Shown: positions 11,335-22,879 of the stretch, in pieces
How positions within the stretch are numbered: the first letter of the stretch is position 1
Layout: each line of letters opens with the position of its first letter
Origin: Taudactylus pleione
Taxonomy: Eukaryota > Chordata > Amphibia > Anura > Myobatrachidae
DNA: 64,000 bases
NCBI GenBank assembly: GCA_031769625.1
Contig: JAUIMM010000178.1
Span: 27,027,501 to 27,091,500 of the forward strand
Direction: 5' to 3'
Made by a program: the position numbers and the translations under genes
The notes under the pieces: generated by a model
The model's database searches: none
Told to the model about the DNA's origin: nothing
What the model saw: only the letters and a program-made list of their open reading frames with translations

Positions 11335-13065
11335 CAGGACAAGCCATTTGTGGGTGGTGACAGGGGATGGTCGATGGAAGTGGGGGTGTGGTGGTGTGAA
11401 CACAGGCGTGTCTGAGCATCTTAACGCCATTTTAGAGGTGTGCATAATTAAGACGCAGCGTCTTAGTACAAGTCACATAGTTGAAATACACAATGAAGCA
11501 CTCATAGTGCTTGCGGTAGGGTATGGCCAACCACAAGTGCTACATTCGCTTCCGATGGTACTCAATGTTACCGATTGTCCATCCACATCATGGAGATGAT
11601 GTTGGAAAGTGTTAAGACAGGCTGAGGGCATCTAAATACACACCACGATCGCATGACAAGACATAGTGAGCGTGCTAATGCCTTGCCATGAGATTACGGA
11701 TTTGCATACTTTTGCTACGTACGAACGCATATAGCGGGCATGTCTGAATTGAGCTCTTAAATCGATCTGCCAAATCCCTTAACAAATCCCTCATTTAAAT
11801 TAGATTTTTGTCAATTTTAATAAGGGATTTTGTGTTCAGTTTATGAAATCCCTTCCAAAATCGAACCTCATAACCCCATTAAAATAGAATGCAAAATTGA
11901 ATGCAAAATCAAACCCAACTTTCTCATTACTTATTATTGGGCCAAATGTATCACATGCTCACTAATTAACAGGGGTAAAAACTGGAGACACTTGTGCACA
12001 CTCTAGAAAAGTGATGTCAGCTGAACCCCACCATGGGGGCTCCTGCGTGCACCTTTGCTATGGGGGCCCCCAAAGAGCTAATTATGCTCCTGAAACCACA
12101 GGTAGGTGCGCAGCATAGCTTTGAGCAACCATTCATCCTACAGCCAGTTCCTATTGCCCCACATGCTTTTGTGAACTTTTAAAGACATCACAATCAATTT
12201 CCATCCAAATAATGGTGTTTAGAAGCTCAAATCGACTGTTTCTCATTATTCTATTTATTTGGGGATTTAAAGTTTGATTTTGAGATCGATTTATGTTCGA
12301 TATGCAAATCAATTGTTAGTAAGTGAAGGGATCCTATATTTGACTGGGGGAAAACATTGATGTGTAGCCTATATTTTTTTGCCTAGATTTTGAGTGAAAT
12401 TCTGTTCTCTGTTCTATTTGACATTCGATTTTGGCTTTAGTAAATCTCCAATATCAAAATCGAATGGAAATTGAACCAAAATTGAATCCAAAATAGATCT
12501 TTAGAAAATATACCCCCGACCTCTCCACTCTGCACAAGATCTTCATCTCTCATCCATGAACATCACCTGCTTCCATTCACAATTACATGATTTTTTTGGC
12601 CTGCAGCCACTCGGCAGAATGCCCTCCCATGTGCAATAAGACTTTCCACTAGTCTCCAAACCTTCAAGCGTTCCATGAAAACTCATCTCTTTAGACAAGC
12701 TCATCAAATTCCAGAACCACCCTCACAACCTCCATAAACTATCCTACCCAATTACATCCCCTCTATACAGTTAACACATAACTATTTATTTTATCTTTCT
12801 TCACTTTCACATTCTCCTGACCCTAGAATAACATTCTTGTGTGACTAGATCAACAGCTCACCAAAACTCTCTGCAATACGGCTGCACCACTATGCAATAT
12901 ATAGTACTTTGTGTATCAATGCCTATTTCCCTATAGATTATAAACTTGCAAACAGGGCCTTCTTACCTCTATGTCTTTCTCTTATTACCCAGTCTTGTTC
13001 TATTAATGTTTGAAAAGCTCAACGGGATTTTTTGGTGTTATATAAGTAACTGATAATAAATCATT

Positions 13066-13914
13066 CTCACAACTAGGTACACTTACTGTAGATCCAACTG
13101 TGTAGTACAGCTTTTAACATTTGTTTTAAAAGTAAAAAATGCAATCACTATAAGATTTGGTTTAAATGAAGAAACCTCTCTATAACACCCTCTATTATGC
13201 AGCAGGTATATAAAAGAAACCTGAACTGGAAATTAATAAGAAAGAGCATGTAACTGTACCTGGACAATGTAGCAATGCAAGGGGTGCAAATTCATAAATT
13301 TTTTTGCATGTGGTGTAAATAGTGGCTGCCTTTGCATGTAGCCCACAAATGCTGGACAGCTTTTATTTTACACTGCAATTTTAGCTGTCAGTTTGGACAC
13401 GCCTCTCTTAAATCTAAATGTCTCTGCACATTTTAAATCTGCACCACCTGCAGGGCAACATGGTTTTAATAAGGTGCACAGTTACTTGCTCTATCTTGCT
13501 TTGTTCCCAACTCAGAATCAGGCACAATGTTCCTTTTGTAAAGAAAATAGCAAAACATTGAAACTCTAGAATAATGTTAGTTGAAGGACTGTCGCCACAC
13601 CTCACATGGGTGGGACTTAAATGGGTTAATCCTTCACTAACTTGAATGGAGCCTAGAGTTAGAAATAGAGGGATCCTCAGGTCCTTGGTGTAGTTCAGGT
13701 GTTGCTCAAGGGGCAAACTGACAATGCCTCTACCCGGAAGCTGTAGTTTGTAATGGCACAGCCACAGTCAGCCCGTCCTCCCAGTCTTTGTTTCATTCTG
13801 CTTCCCCTCCTGCTTCATATAACAGTGCTTTTGTCTCTCCTCTGCTCCAGGGGATGCACCCAGCTCTAGAACAAGATTAAGACAGGGCATAGGGGCATCC
13901 CAGTTCAAGTGCAG
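13066..13914. other. Intronic stretch, no gene seen
   Basis: Between the LINE tail and the large hAT element. One open frame of 100 codons on the minus strand (13414-13716) shows no domain. Confidence 0.5.
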
Positions 13915-14199
13915 CTTATAAGTAGGGGTGAGCGGGTTCGGATTTCTGAAATCCGAACCCCCCCGAGCCTCCCCGATCCGAGGCCGATCCGAGTCAGGCT
14001 CGACTTTTCCCGCCTGACTCGGATCTGAAATCGAGGCAAAACGTCATCATCCCGCCTTCCGGGTCTCGCGGGTTTTGGATTCTATATAAGGTACCCATGT
14101 TGGCGCCATTTTCTCACTTAGCTGTGGACAGTGAAGAGGGAGGGTGGGAGTTAGGGCTGGCTGGGCTGTGTAGTGTAGTGTAGTACAGTGTAGTGTTGT

Positions 14200-14485
14200 G
14201 CTGTGCTGCGCTGTGCTGCTGTTGTCCATAGGGACTGTGTCCACTCCTCCAAAGTCCATAGGGGCTGGCTGTGTTGTGCTGTGCTGCTGTTGTCCATAGG
14301 GGCTGTGTCCACTCCTCCAAAGTCCATAGGAGCTGGCTGTGTTGTGCTGTGCTGCTGTTGTCCACAGGGGCTGTGTCCACTCCTCCAAAGTCCATAGGGG
14401 CTGGCTGTGTTGTGCTGTGCTGCTGTTGTCCATAGGGGCTGTGTCCACTCCTCCAAAGGCCATAGGGGCTGGCTGGACTGTGTTG
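14200..14485 (+). repeat. 68-bp tandem array in the hAT 5' region
   Basis: About four copies of a 68-bp unit containing GTTGTCCATAGGGGCTGTG and CTCCTCCAAAGTCCATAG. The exact 68-bp period comes from the spacing of repeated landmarks. The array is open in several frames on both strands, which explains the apparent 150-230 codon frames here. Confidence 0.9.
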
Positions 14486-14626
14486 TGCAGCCAGTTGTCC
14501 ATAGGGGATGTGCGCACTCCAAAGTCCTGTGCAGTGTCCCAGTCCTAAAGGGGTGCTGTAGTGTTGTACAGGGGGTGCTCTGTCCATCAGGGGTGCTCCC
14601 CCCAAGTGCAAAAAAAAATAAATTTC

Positions 14627-15690
14627 TGTGTTTGTGAATTGTGTGCGCAGTAGCCGCACGTGCATCAACAAAGTAGCGCCAAGCATGCGCCTGTGTCATA
14701 AGTAAAGGGCCGGCTGGCTTGACCGTTAAAGGGTGCTGTAACCCCCAAAGTGCACTCCAAATAATATATATTTTTATTCTGTGTTTGTGAATTGTGTGCG
14801 CAGTAGCCACACGTGCATCAACAAAGTAGCGCCAAGTGTGCGCCTGTGTCATAAGTAAAGGGCCGGCTGGCTTGACCGTTAAAGGGTGCTGTAACCCCCA
14901 AAGTGCACTCCAAACAAAATAAAAAATAATTTATGTGTTTGTGAATTGTGTGCACTGTGGCCGCACGGTTATCAACAAAGTAGCGCCAAGCGTGCGCCTG
15001 TGTCATACGTAAAGGGCCAGCTTGCTCGACCATTAAAGGGTGCTCTAACCCCCAAAGTGCACTCCAAACAAAATAAAAAATTATTTTCTGTGTTTGTGAA
15101 TGGTGTGCACTGTGGCTGCACGTGCATCAACAAAGGAGCAGCGCCAAGCGTGAGCCTGTGTCCCATAAGTAAAGGACCAGCTGGCTTGTCCGTTAAAGGG
15201 TGCTGTAACCCCCAAAGTGCACTCCAAACAAAATAAAATATTATTTTCTGTGTTTGTGAATTGTGTGCACTGTGGCCGCATGGTTATCAACAAAGTAGCA
15301 CCAAGCGTGCATCTGTCTGTTAATGGGTGGTGTAACCCCCAAAGTGCACTCCAACAAAAATAAAATATTTTCTTCTGTGTTTGTGAATTGTCTGCACTGT
15401 ACATGCATCCTCAAAGCAGCAGCGCCAAGCATGTGTCTGTCTGTTAAAGGGTGGTGTAGCCCTCAAAGTGCGCTCCACAAAAAATAAAAAAAGCATTTTT
15501 TTTCTGTCTTTGTGAATTGTGTGCACTGTATCTGCACGTGCATCAACAAAGGAGCAGCGCCAAGCGTGCGCTTGTGTCCCATAAGTAAAGAGCCGGCTGG
15601 CTCATTTCTTAAAGGGTGGTGTAACCCACAAAGTGCACTAGTCTCCAACAATAATAAAAAATAATTTTCTGTGTTTGTGTGCACCTTAGC
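14627..15690 (+). repeat. ~130-160-bp tandem array in the hAT 5' region
   Basis: About seven to eight units, each starting near TGTGTTTGTGAATTGTGTG and passing through ATCAACAAAGTAGCGCCAAGC, TTAAAGGGTG and AACCCCCAAAGTGCACTCCA. Unit starts fall near 14627, 14780, 14933, 15089, 15248, 15378, 15507 and 15668; later units are shorter or partly deleted. It sits directly upstream of the transposase ATG, where a promoter or transposase-binding region would be expected. Confidence 0.85.
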
Positions 15691-15716
15691 CGCACGTATA
15701 TATCAATATAACATAA

Positions 15717-18700
15717 ATGGAGGACCAAACTTTCTCTGATAAAAATAAAATAGGGAAAGATCAAGAACCACTTCCTCCTAGTGCTGAAGCTGCTGCCACT
15801 AGTCATGACATAGACGATAACATGCCATCAACGTCGTCTGCCAAGGCCGATGCCCAATGTCATAGTAGAGGGCACATACAATCCCAAATGACAAAGTTCA
15901 GGAAAATAACCTTAAAAAAAACATTTAAATCATCTAAGGAGAAACGTAAACTTGCCAATATGCCATTTACAACACGGAGTGGCAAGGAACGGCTATGGTC
16001 TATCCCTATGTTTTTGACTAGTGGTTCAGCTTCACATGACGATGGAAGCCCTCATCCCACTAGAAAAATCAAATGAGTTAAGCTATCAAAAGCACAGTGA
16101 AGAACTGTGCGTTCTAAGAAGATATCACAAATCCCCAAGGAGAGTCCAAGTGTGGTGGCGGTTGCGATGCCTGACCTTCCCAGCACTGGACGGGAAGAGG
16201 TGGCTCTTTCCACCATTTGCACACCCTCTGCAAGTGCTGAAAGGAGCACCCACAGTCCACTTGCTGATATGCAAATTGAAGATGTCACTGTTGAAGTACA
16301 ACAGGATGAGGATACTGGTGTAGTTGGCGCTGAGGAGGAAGTTGGCGAGGAGGATTCTGATGGTGATGTGGTTTGTTTAAATCAGGTTCCGGGGGAGACA
16401 GTTGTCCATGGGATGAAAAAGCCCATCACGGTCATGCCTGGGCAGAAGACCAAACATTCCACCTCTTTGGTCTGGCAATATTTCCAACCAAATCCAGACA
16501 ACAACTGTCTTGCCATATGTACCACATGTAAAGGTGAAATAAGTAGGGGTAGGGACGTTAACCACCTAGGAACATCCTCCCTTATACGTCACCTGCAATG
16601 CGTTCATATAAAGTTACTGTGAAGTTCAGAAACTTTGGCTAAGACCGTAAGCAGTCCAGGGACACCTAAATCCCTTTGTCCTGTTGTATCCAAGTGCCTG
16701 CAAACCACACCATCAACTCCCTCCTCATCAATTTCCTCCTTAGTCAGGATCGGAAGTAGTCCTGCAGGCCATGTAACTGGCATGACTGACTCTCCTATCC
16801 GGGATTCCTCCAGAGGATCCTGCATTGCTACGTCTACTGCTGCCACTGCTGCTGTTGCTGCTGGGAGTTGTTCATCATACCATAGAGGAAGTAGGAACAC
16901 CACTACTTTTATTAAACAATTGACCCTCCAACAGTCCTTAGCAAGGAGGATGAAGTACGACAGCAGTCATCCTGAAGCAAAACGTATAACTGAGGCCTTC
17001 ACTGCTATGTTGGTGTTAGATGTGCATCCGGTATCCGCCATTAGGGCAGTGGGATTTAGACAATTGATGGAGGTAGTGTGTCCCCGGTTCCAAATCCCAT
17101 CTAGATTCCACTTCACTAGGCAGACGATACCGAGACTGTACAGAAACGTTAGAAAAAGTGTCCTCAGTGTCTTGAAAAATGTGGTTGTACCCAATGTCCA
17201 CTTAACCACGGACATGTGGACAAGTGGAACAGGGCAGACTAAGGACTATATGACTGTGACAGCCCACTGGGTAGATGTATCACCTTACGCAGCAACAGCA
17301 GCAGCATCACCAGTAGCAGCATCTCAGAAACGCCAGCTCGTTCCAAGGCAGGCTACGATGTGTATCACCGGTTTCAGTAAGAGGCACACCGCCGACAACC
17401 TCTTAGAGAAACTGAGGGAAATCATCACCCAGTGGCTTACCCCACTTAGACTCTCCTGGGATTTGTGATATCTGACAACGCCACCAATATTGGGCGGGCA
17501 TTACATCTGGGCAAATTCCAGCACGTCCCATGTTTTGCTCACACAATAAACTTGGTGGTGCAGAATTTTATGAAAAGCGACAGGGGCGTGCAGGAGATGC
17601 TTTGGGTGACCCGAAAAATTTCTGGCCACTTTCACCATTCAGCAACTGCGTGCCGAAGACCGGAGCACCAGCAAACACTCTTGAACCTGTCCCGCCATCA
17701 CCTGAAGCAGCAGGTTGTGATGCAGTGGAACTCAAACCTCTATATGCTTCAGAGGAGCACCATTCAAGCCTATACATACACCTATGACATAGACAAAGAG
17801 GGGGTATGCACCTGACTCAAGCACAGTGGAGAATGATTTTCGTGTTGTGCAAGGTTCTCCAGCCCTTTGAACTTGCCACATGTGAAGTCAGTTCAGAGAC
17901 TGCTAGCTTGAGTCAGGTCATTCCCCTCATCAGGCTTTTGCAGAAGCAGCTGTAGAAAGTGAAGGAGGAGCTAAGACAGAGTGATTCCGCTCAGCATGTG
18001 GGACTTGTGGATGGATCCCTTCATTCGCTTTGCCAGGATTCCAGGGTGGTCAATCTGTTGAAATCAGACCACTACATTTTGGCCACTGTGCTCGATCCTA
18101 GGTTTAAAGCCTATGTGGTGTCTCTCTTTCCGGCCGATACAAGCCTGCAGAGGTGCAAAGACCTGCTGGTGAAAACACTGTCAGCTGAAGTGGAACATGA
18201 CTTGTCAACAGCTCCTTCTTCATTTTCTCCCGCAACTGGGGTTGCCTGGAAAAAACTTAAGTATCCTAAGCAACCCGCTGGTGGTGATGCAGGGCAGGCA
18301 GGACCAAGTTTGGACATCTGGTACAGACTGAAGGACCTGGCAACAATTTCTGACATGTCTACTGTCACTGCATATGATACTGTCACCATTGACAGAATGG
18401 TGGAGGATTACATCAGTGACAGCATCCAAGTAGGCATGTCAGACAGTCCATACCTGTACTGGCAGGAAAAAGAGGCAATTTGGAGGCCCCTGTACAAACT
18501 GGCTCTATTTTACCTGAGTTGCCCCCCCTCCAGTGTGTACTCTGAAAGAGTGTTTAGTGCAGCCGGGAACCTTGTCAGCGAAAGGCATAGGAGGTTGCTT
18601 CTACAAAATGTGGAGAAGATGATGTTCATAAACTCTTCCAGGGAGACCAGCCTCCAGAACATGCAGAGGGACCTGTGGTGGTGGATTCCAGTGGGGACGA

Positions 18701-18794
18701 ATTAATACTCTGTGAGGATGAGGATGTACACAACACTGAAGAGGGTGAGGAATCGGTGGATGAGGAGAATGAGGATGACATCTTGCCTCTGTAG
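15717..18794 (+). pseudogene. hAT-family transposase with BED zinc finger, inactivated
   Basis: The start ATG at 15717 follows the tandem array. The coding region reads: a basic, Ser-rich N-terminus; a BED-type zinc finger at about 16480-16610 (CTTC, then HLQCVH); a Ser/Ala-rich linker; and the hAT catalytic core. In the core, TTDMWTSG carries the first Asp (17211-17213), ISDNATNI the second (17474-17476), and CFAH the conserved Cys/His pair (17531-17542). The C-terminal dimerisation domain (hATC) includes YWQEKEAIW and SVYSERVFSAAGN near 18460-18600. Damage seen: TGA stops at 16074, 16098 and 16620, a frameshift near 17460, another near 17790-17940, a TAG at 17953, and a frameshift near 18680 before an acidic tail ending at TAG 18792. 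Length is typical for ZBED-like hAT transposases. It cannot make a full protein, but its ends could still be mobilised by an active relative. Confidence 0.9.
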
Positions 18795-19492
18795 AGCCAG
18801 TTTGTGCAGGGACAGATTAATTGCCAGCTTGTATTGTGTGGGCCCAAACGAACCAATCATTTCAGCCACAGTCATGTGGCAGACCCTGGCGCTGAAATTA
18901 TTGGTTTGTTAAAGTGTACATGTCTTGTTTATACAACATAAGGGTGGGTGGGAGGCCCAAGGACAATTCCATCTTGCACCTCTTTTTTTTCTTTGCATTA
19001 TATACTGTTTGGGGCCTAGTTTTTCAAACTGCAATCCGGTCTTCCACTGCAGTGTCATTCCTAGATGGGCCACGTGTTTGTGCCGCCCCCACTCGTGTCG
19101 CTTAGCATAGTCATCCAGCTACCTCGGTGCATCCTTTTGGACATAAAAACACTATTGTGAGGTATGAGGTGTTCAGAGTAGACTGAAAATGAGTGGAAGT
19201 TAAGGTTATTGAGGTTAATAATGGCATAGGAGCAGAAAAACCCATAAATTCTGTGATTTTAGCTGTTTTTATGCTTTTTTTAAAAAAAATACAGATCCAA
19301 AACACAAAACCCAGAACCCAAAACAAGGAGGGTGGTTTTGGCAAAACCAATCCTGATCCAAAACACGAAGAAAAATCCATATCCAAAACCAAAACACAAA
19401 ACACGAAAAGTGGCCGGTGCACACCCCTACTTATAAGTAAATAAGAAAGTACACATCATAGAGTGTTAAGCACACTAGCGACCCCCCATCAG

Positions 19493-19740
19493 CAGCACTG
19501 CATCTCGAAAGTAGTAGTAGTAATAAAAATAATAATAATAATGATAATACTTTTATTTATATGGTGCTATTATCCAGCAGGACTCAAAGTCACTTTAAAG
19601 CATCAAAAGCTTAGCATGGAGGTTTAGTATTACAACAAGAAGAAAACAAACCAAATATCAATGAACATAGTGAATGGGGACAATTAACTTAATGCAAGGT
19701 TGGTGCAGTTATTTTTGGTAATAGATCACAGATTGCATAA
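19493..19740 (-). repeat. L2-like LINE tail on the minus strand (probable)
   Basis: A run of AGTAGTAGTAATAAAAATAATAATAATAATGATAATA is followed by CTTTTATTTATATGGTGCTATTATCC. Read on the minus strand this is a GGCGCTATATAAATAA-like end followed by (ATT)n, as in L2/CR1 3' tails. The remaining sequence up to 19959 shows nothing recognisable. Confidence 0.45.
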
Positions 19741-19967
19741 CCCATCCATGAAAGGTATCAGACAAGGCAGCAATTTTGGGGGCACTACATAGGTTGCCCT
19801 GGGTGGAATAGGCAAAGCCTAGAAGAGATGACACAAAATGGGTAGTTTGCAGTGTACTAAAGGTAGAAGCAGAGCCCTTACATAACCATCACTTCCAAGT
19901 ATTTTCATCTCATCCACAGGCATACCAGTCGAGGCAGCCATCTTGGGCACATGACAAAGGTTGCAAT

Positions 19968-21686
19968 TAGAGATAAGTGGGTCTGGTTTCCTGGAAACTG
20001 AACCCACTCGAACTTATCTGTTCGGAGTAGATACGGGTCCTGGCTCAGATCTTCTCGTCTGCTCTGGATCCAAAAATGGGGAAAAACACCATCTTTGCAG
20101 TGTTGGATCTCCCATGTTTTGGATCCGAAGTGCAGACTGTCTGATCCAACCAGTGGCTACTACCTTGGTAACAGGTTGCTGGTTGGCTGAAAATGGCTGT
20201 CTCTCAGCCAATCAGCATGTTCCCATAGACTTCAATGGGCCCATTGAAGTCTATGGGGAAACGCTGGCTGAGTGACTGCCATTCTCAGTCAACCAGCAGC
20301 CTGTTAGTGGCCACTGGTTGGATGAGATAAATGTAAAAAAAAAGATAAAAAAAACACACAAAAAAACGCCCCGGGAAGGCTCAACCAGCACTGCACTTTT
20401 TTGAGCCGGTCCTGGTTGCATGAAATGCGGGGGGAAAAATTACATAGAAGTCCCCCGTATTTTACACAACCAGCATCGGGCTCCATTGTAAACAATGGAG
20501 AGAGAGTTCATTGGCTAAGGGAGCCAAACCCCCGGGTCTCTCAGCCAATGAGTGCTCTCCCCATTCCCCATTGTTTTCAATGGGAAATTCTCCCGACTAG
20601 TAGTTATTGAGGTAGTAGTGACTGTACAGGTCCCTACTAAGTCCATGGGCTGTACGATTTGTATTGTTTTTGTTAAAGAAGACCCTGGATGCCTACATGG
20701 ACTGAAGAGGACATGACACAGGGGTAGGTGAGTATGGATTTTTTATTACAGCGATTTGTGGATGCTACTGGACTAGAGGGCAGAATGGCTAGAGGGAGCG
20801 AAGGTAAGTATTGTTGTGAGTGTGTGTGTGTGAGTGAGTGTGTGATTGTGTAATAAAATAAAATAATATTCAGTGTCTGTGTCCTATGTTTTATTGACTA
20901 TTTCTTTTACAGGGGGGCTACAGACACCAGCGGGCCCTTAATGCCCCACATGCTGGTACTGTGGTTCTCAAATACCAGCAAGCAGGGCAGGCTTGCTGGA
21001 ACCTGTACTCCCACTATAAGAGACAATAGTATTTTTTCTAACTTTTATACCATCAGGGGTGCTGAAAATAGCCTCGGGCTATCAGCCTGGGCCTAAGGTG
21101 TCCCCTGGAGGAAGGACCCCTTTATTGGAGGGGTCCCCACTTCCCAAGGAATCCCTGGCCTTGGCTGACTAGCAAAGAATGCTGAATGCTTCGGCTGTGG
21201 GTACCAATATTAGAGTGTTCCCTGGCTGTGCCATTACATCTCACTAGAAACAGTCTGGTGCTGGTTGTGTAAACTACTCCCCCCCTATGTCATTCCCCTG
21301 CCCGTATTTTACACATCCAGGACAGCTCAAAAAAGCCTGGTGCTGGTTGAGCCTTTGGAGGGTCCCCATGCATTTTTTCTAAATTTGTAACCCTTTATTT
21401 ACTTTTGCACACACAGAAGCACTGCACAGATCACACTGATCTGTGCAGGCTTCTGCAAACACGCTGTGAGTTGGTCAAAATTAACTGTAAATGACTGGAA
21501 ATTAATGGTTTTGAGGTTAATAATACTGTAGGAACAAAAACAGGCCAAGTTATGTGATTTTAAGTTTTTATAATTTTTTTTTTAAAATACAAATCCAAAA
21601 CCAAAACTAAAACCTGTGAGGGTGGTTTTGGCAAAACCAAACCCAGGACCAAAACACAAAGTTAATAGAGTTGATGCACATCTCTA
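19968..21686 (+). mobile_element. Non-autonomous hAT derivative, 1.7 kb, 8-bp TSD
   Basis: Ends TAGAGATAAGTGGG and GATGCACATCTCTA are flanked by GTTGCAAT (19960-19967) and GTTACAAT (21687-21694), one mismatch. The 3' region has the GGTGGTTTTGGCAAAACCAAA motif also found in the large hAT element 530 bp upstream. The interior holds inverted segments such as AATCAGC around TTCAATGGGCCCATTGAA and a (TG)n tract near 20818. No transposase remains. Confidence 0.8.
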
Positions 21687-21694
21687 GTTACAAT

Positions 21695-22485
21695 ATGTGG
21701 AATAAGCCATAGAAGAAACTTGACATATACTGGTGACTGACAAGTGTGTAATATGATACGCACTCAATGAATAGATCCTCATGTTGTTCATTTTGCCCAA
21801 GAAAGAACCATCTGAGGCACCAACTCCTCCTTCTGACCATGCTTGTCAGCCATTTGCCAAAGTACAACAGACAGTGTAGTGTCAACTGCAGCACCTGGGT
21901 GTCTGATGTTGCTTCATCCTTCTGCTGGGAACTGTGATGCTGCATGATGATGGGGACTGTGAAGAGCTGGACTAATGTGGGCAGGGCTCAGGTTCCTGCT
22001 TTACTTGTTCTACCTACTTAATTCAATGAATTAATTCACCTCTGTAGGAGTCGAGGGCTTAAAACCCTGCCTACTTTTATTATCCTCTTATTTGTTCTGC
22101 ACAGCCAATCAGAATGTTTGACATATGTCCCGTCATCCACTTTTTTATTTGCACATAGCAGCTTGTTCCTTGTTCTTCATGGTACACCGGTCTACTGCTG
22201 CTTTAGAAATCTAATTGAATGGTATTGCACACTTTCTTCAGCAACAAAACTCAAGTCAGCTTTATGGTCCTGATTTACAGTCTGCCTGTAGTGTGGACAG
22301 CATATGTTTCTATCCAAAAGATTTTAATTGTGTTTTCTATGTGGGAGAATTGAATATTGTTGATCAGTCATATATGGGAAAAAAATCTGGTTTCTAAGTG
22401 TTTTGGAGGGGTACCTTCAAAATGTTACTATGAGCCCCACAGAGTTCTATTACACCCCTGCTCTGCTCCATCCTGCCCACTGGTA
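21695..22485. other. Intronic stretch, no gene seen
   Basis: Unique-looking sequence between the hAT derivative and a minisatellite. Small open frames without domains only. Confidence 0.45.
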
Positions 22486-22519
22486 TAGTGATGTTTCACA
22501 GTGTAGTCTTGCTTATAGA

Positions 22520-22878
22520 GGGGTCAGTGCTGTAGTGTAGGGTATAGTAGGGTCACTAATGTAGTGCTGGGTATAGAGGGTTAAGTGCAGTAGTGTAGGG
22601 TATAGAGTGGTCAGTGATGTATTGTAGGGTATAGAGGGGTCAGTGATGTAGTGTAGGGTATAGAGGGGTCAGTAATGTAGTGGCAAGTATAGAGGGGTCA
22701 GTAATGTAGTGGTGGATATAGAGTGATCAGTAATGTAGTGTAGGGTATAGAGGGGTCAGTGATATAGTGTAGGGTATAGAGGGGTCAGTAATGTAGTGGC
22801 AAGTATAGAGGGGTCAGTAATGTAGTGGTGGATATAGAGTGATCAGTAATGTAGTGTAGGGTATAGAGGGGTCAGTAA
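22520..22878 (+). repeat. 29-bp minisatellite with 116-bp higher-order unit
   Basis: The monomer is 29 bp (GTAGTGTAGGGTATAGAGGGG followed by TCAGTAAT). Four distinguishable monomer types (GTGTAGGG, GTGTAGGG, GGCAAG, GGTGGATATAGAGTGA) recur in fixed order, giving a 116-bp higher-order unit: the GTGGCAAG variant recurs at 22677 and 22793. The array begins more irregularly near 22500. Confidence 0.9.
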
Positions 22879-22879
22879 A

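Larger units (their letters stand above)
9352..11756. mobile_element. Long Harbinger-like element, level 2 of the nest
   Basis: Left end GGGCCCGATTCAGAC and right end GTCTGAATTGAGCTC are flanked by TTA on both sides. Its right part (11343-11756) is clearly homologous to 28510-28900 in the element at 28358: shared landmarks include GTGCTTGCGGTAG and a CAACCACAAG phrase. It is interrupted by a hAT element at 9520-11334. No transposase frame was recognised, so it is probably a non-autonomous family member. Confidence 0.65.
9279..12517. mobile_element. Outer MITE of the nest (GGGGGTAAATTTACTAAAG ends)
   Basis: Left end GGGGGTAAATTTACTAAAG pairs with right end CTTTAGAAAATATACCCCC. The element's own sequence, rich in AAATCGAATTT-like motifs, lies at 9279-9351 and 11757-12517; the middle is a later insertion. 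It sits inside the LINE relic, whose sequence resumes on the far side. No clean target duplication was found. Confidence 0.65.
8186..13065 (+). pseudogene. L2-type LINE reverse-transcriptase relic, interrupted by nested transposons
   Basis: The left part encodes a reverse-transcriptase signature, [10 protein letters not shown] (YADD codons at 8330-8341), in the L2/CR1 style of non-LTR elements. After a MITE at 8571-8912 the reading resumes with a segment like the post-RT part of L2 (ISRIGCNRFLSGLPQE). It is then interrupted by a large nest at 9279-12517 and resumes with the L2-like 3' part (12518-13065), which ends in a short GATAATAAAT tail. Several stops and frameshifts make it dead. The 5' limit is uncertain; the endonuclease half is missing. 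L2-type elements copy themselves by target-primed reverse transcription, and 5' truncation is normal. Confidence 0.7.
13923..19429 (+). mobile_element. Full-length hAT transposon, 5.5 kb, perfect 8-bp TSD
   Basis: Both ends and the target-site duplication are preserved: CTTATAAG at 13915-13922 and 19430-19437, with termini TAGGGGTG and CACCCCTA. Order inside: a palindromic subterminal region (ATCCGAACC motifs), a 68-bp tandem array, a ~155-bp tandem array, a BED-finger hAT transposase with several inactivating mutations, and a 3' subterminal region with many CCAAAACC/AAAACACAAAAC motifs. The intact ends and near-complete transposase suggest relatively recent activity. Elements at 19968 and 33108 share the same end style and look like deletion derivatives. 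Confidence 0.9.

Noticed and set aside
14047..14852. Open frames of 156-233 codons on the minus strand rich in WTTAAQHNTAS-like repeats
   Set aside because: They are translations of the 68-bp tandem array of the hAT element. Several frames are open at once because the unit lacks stops, and no domain is present.
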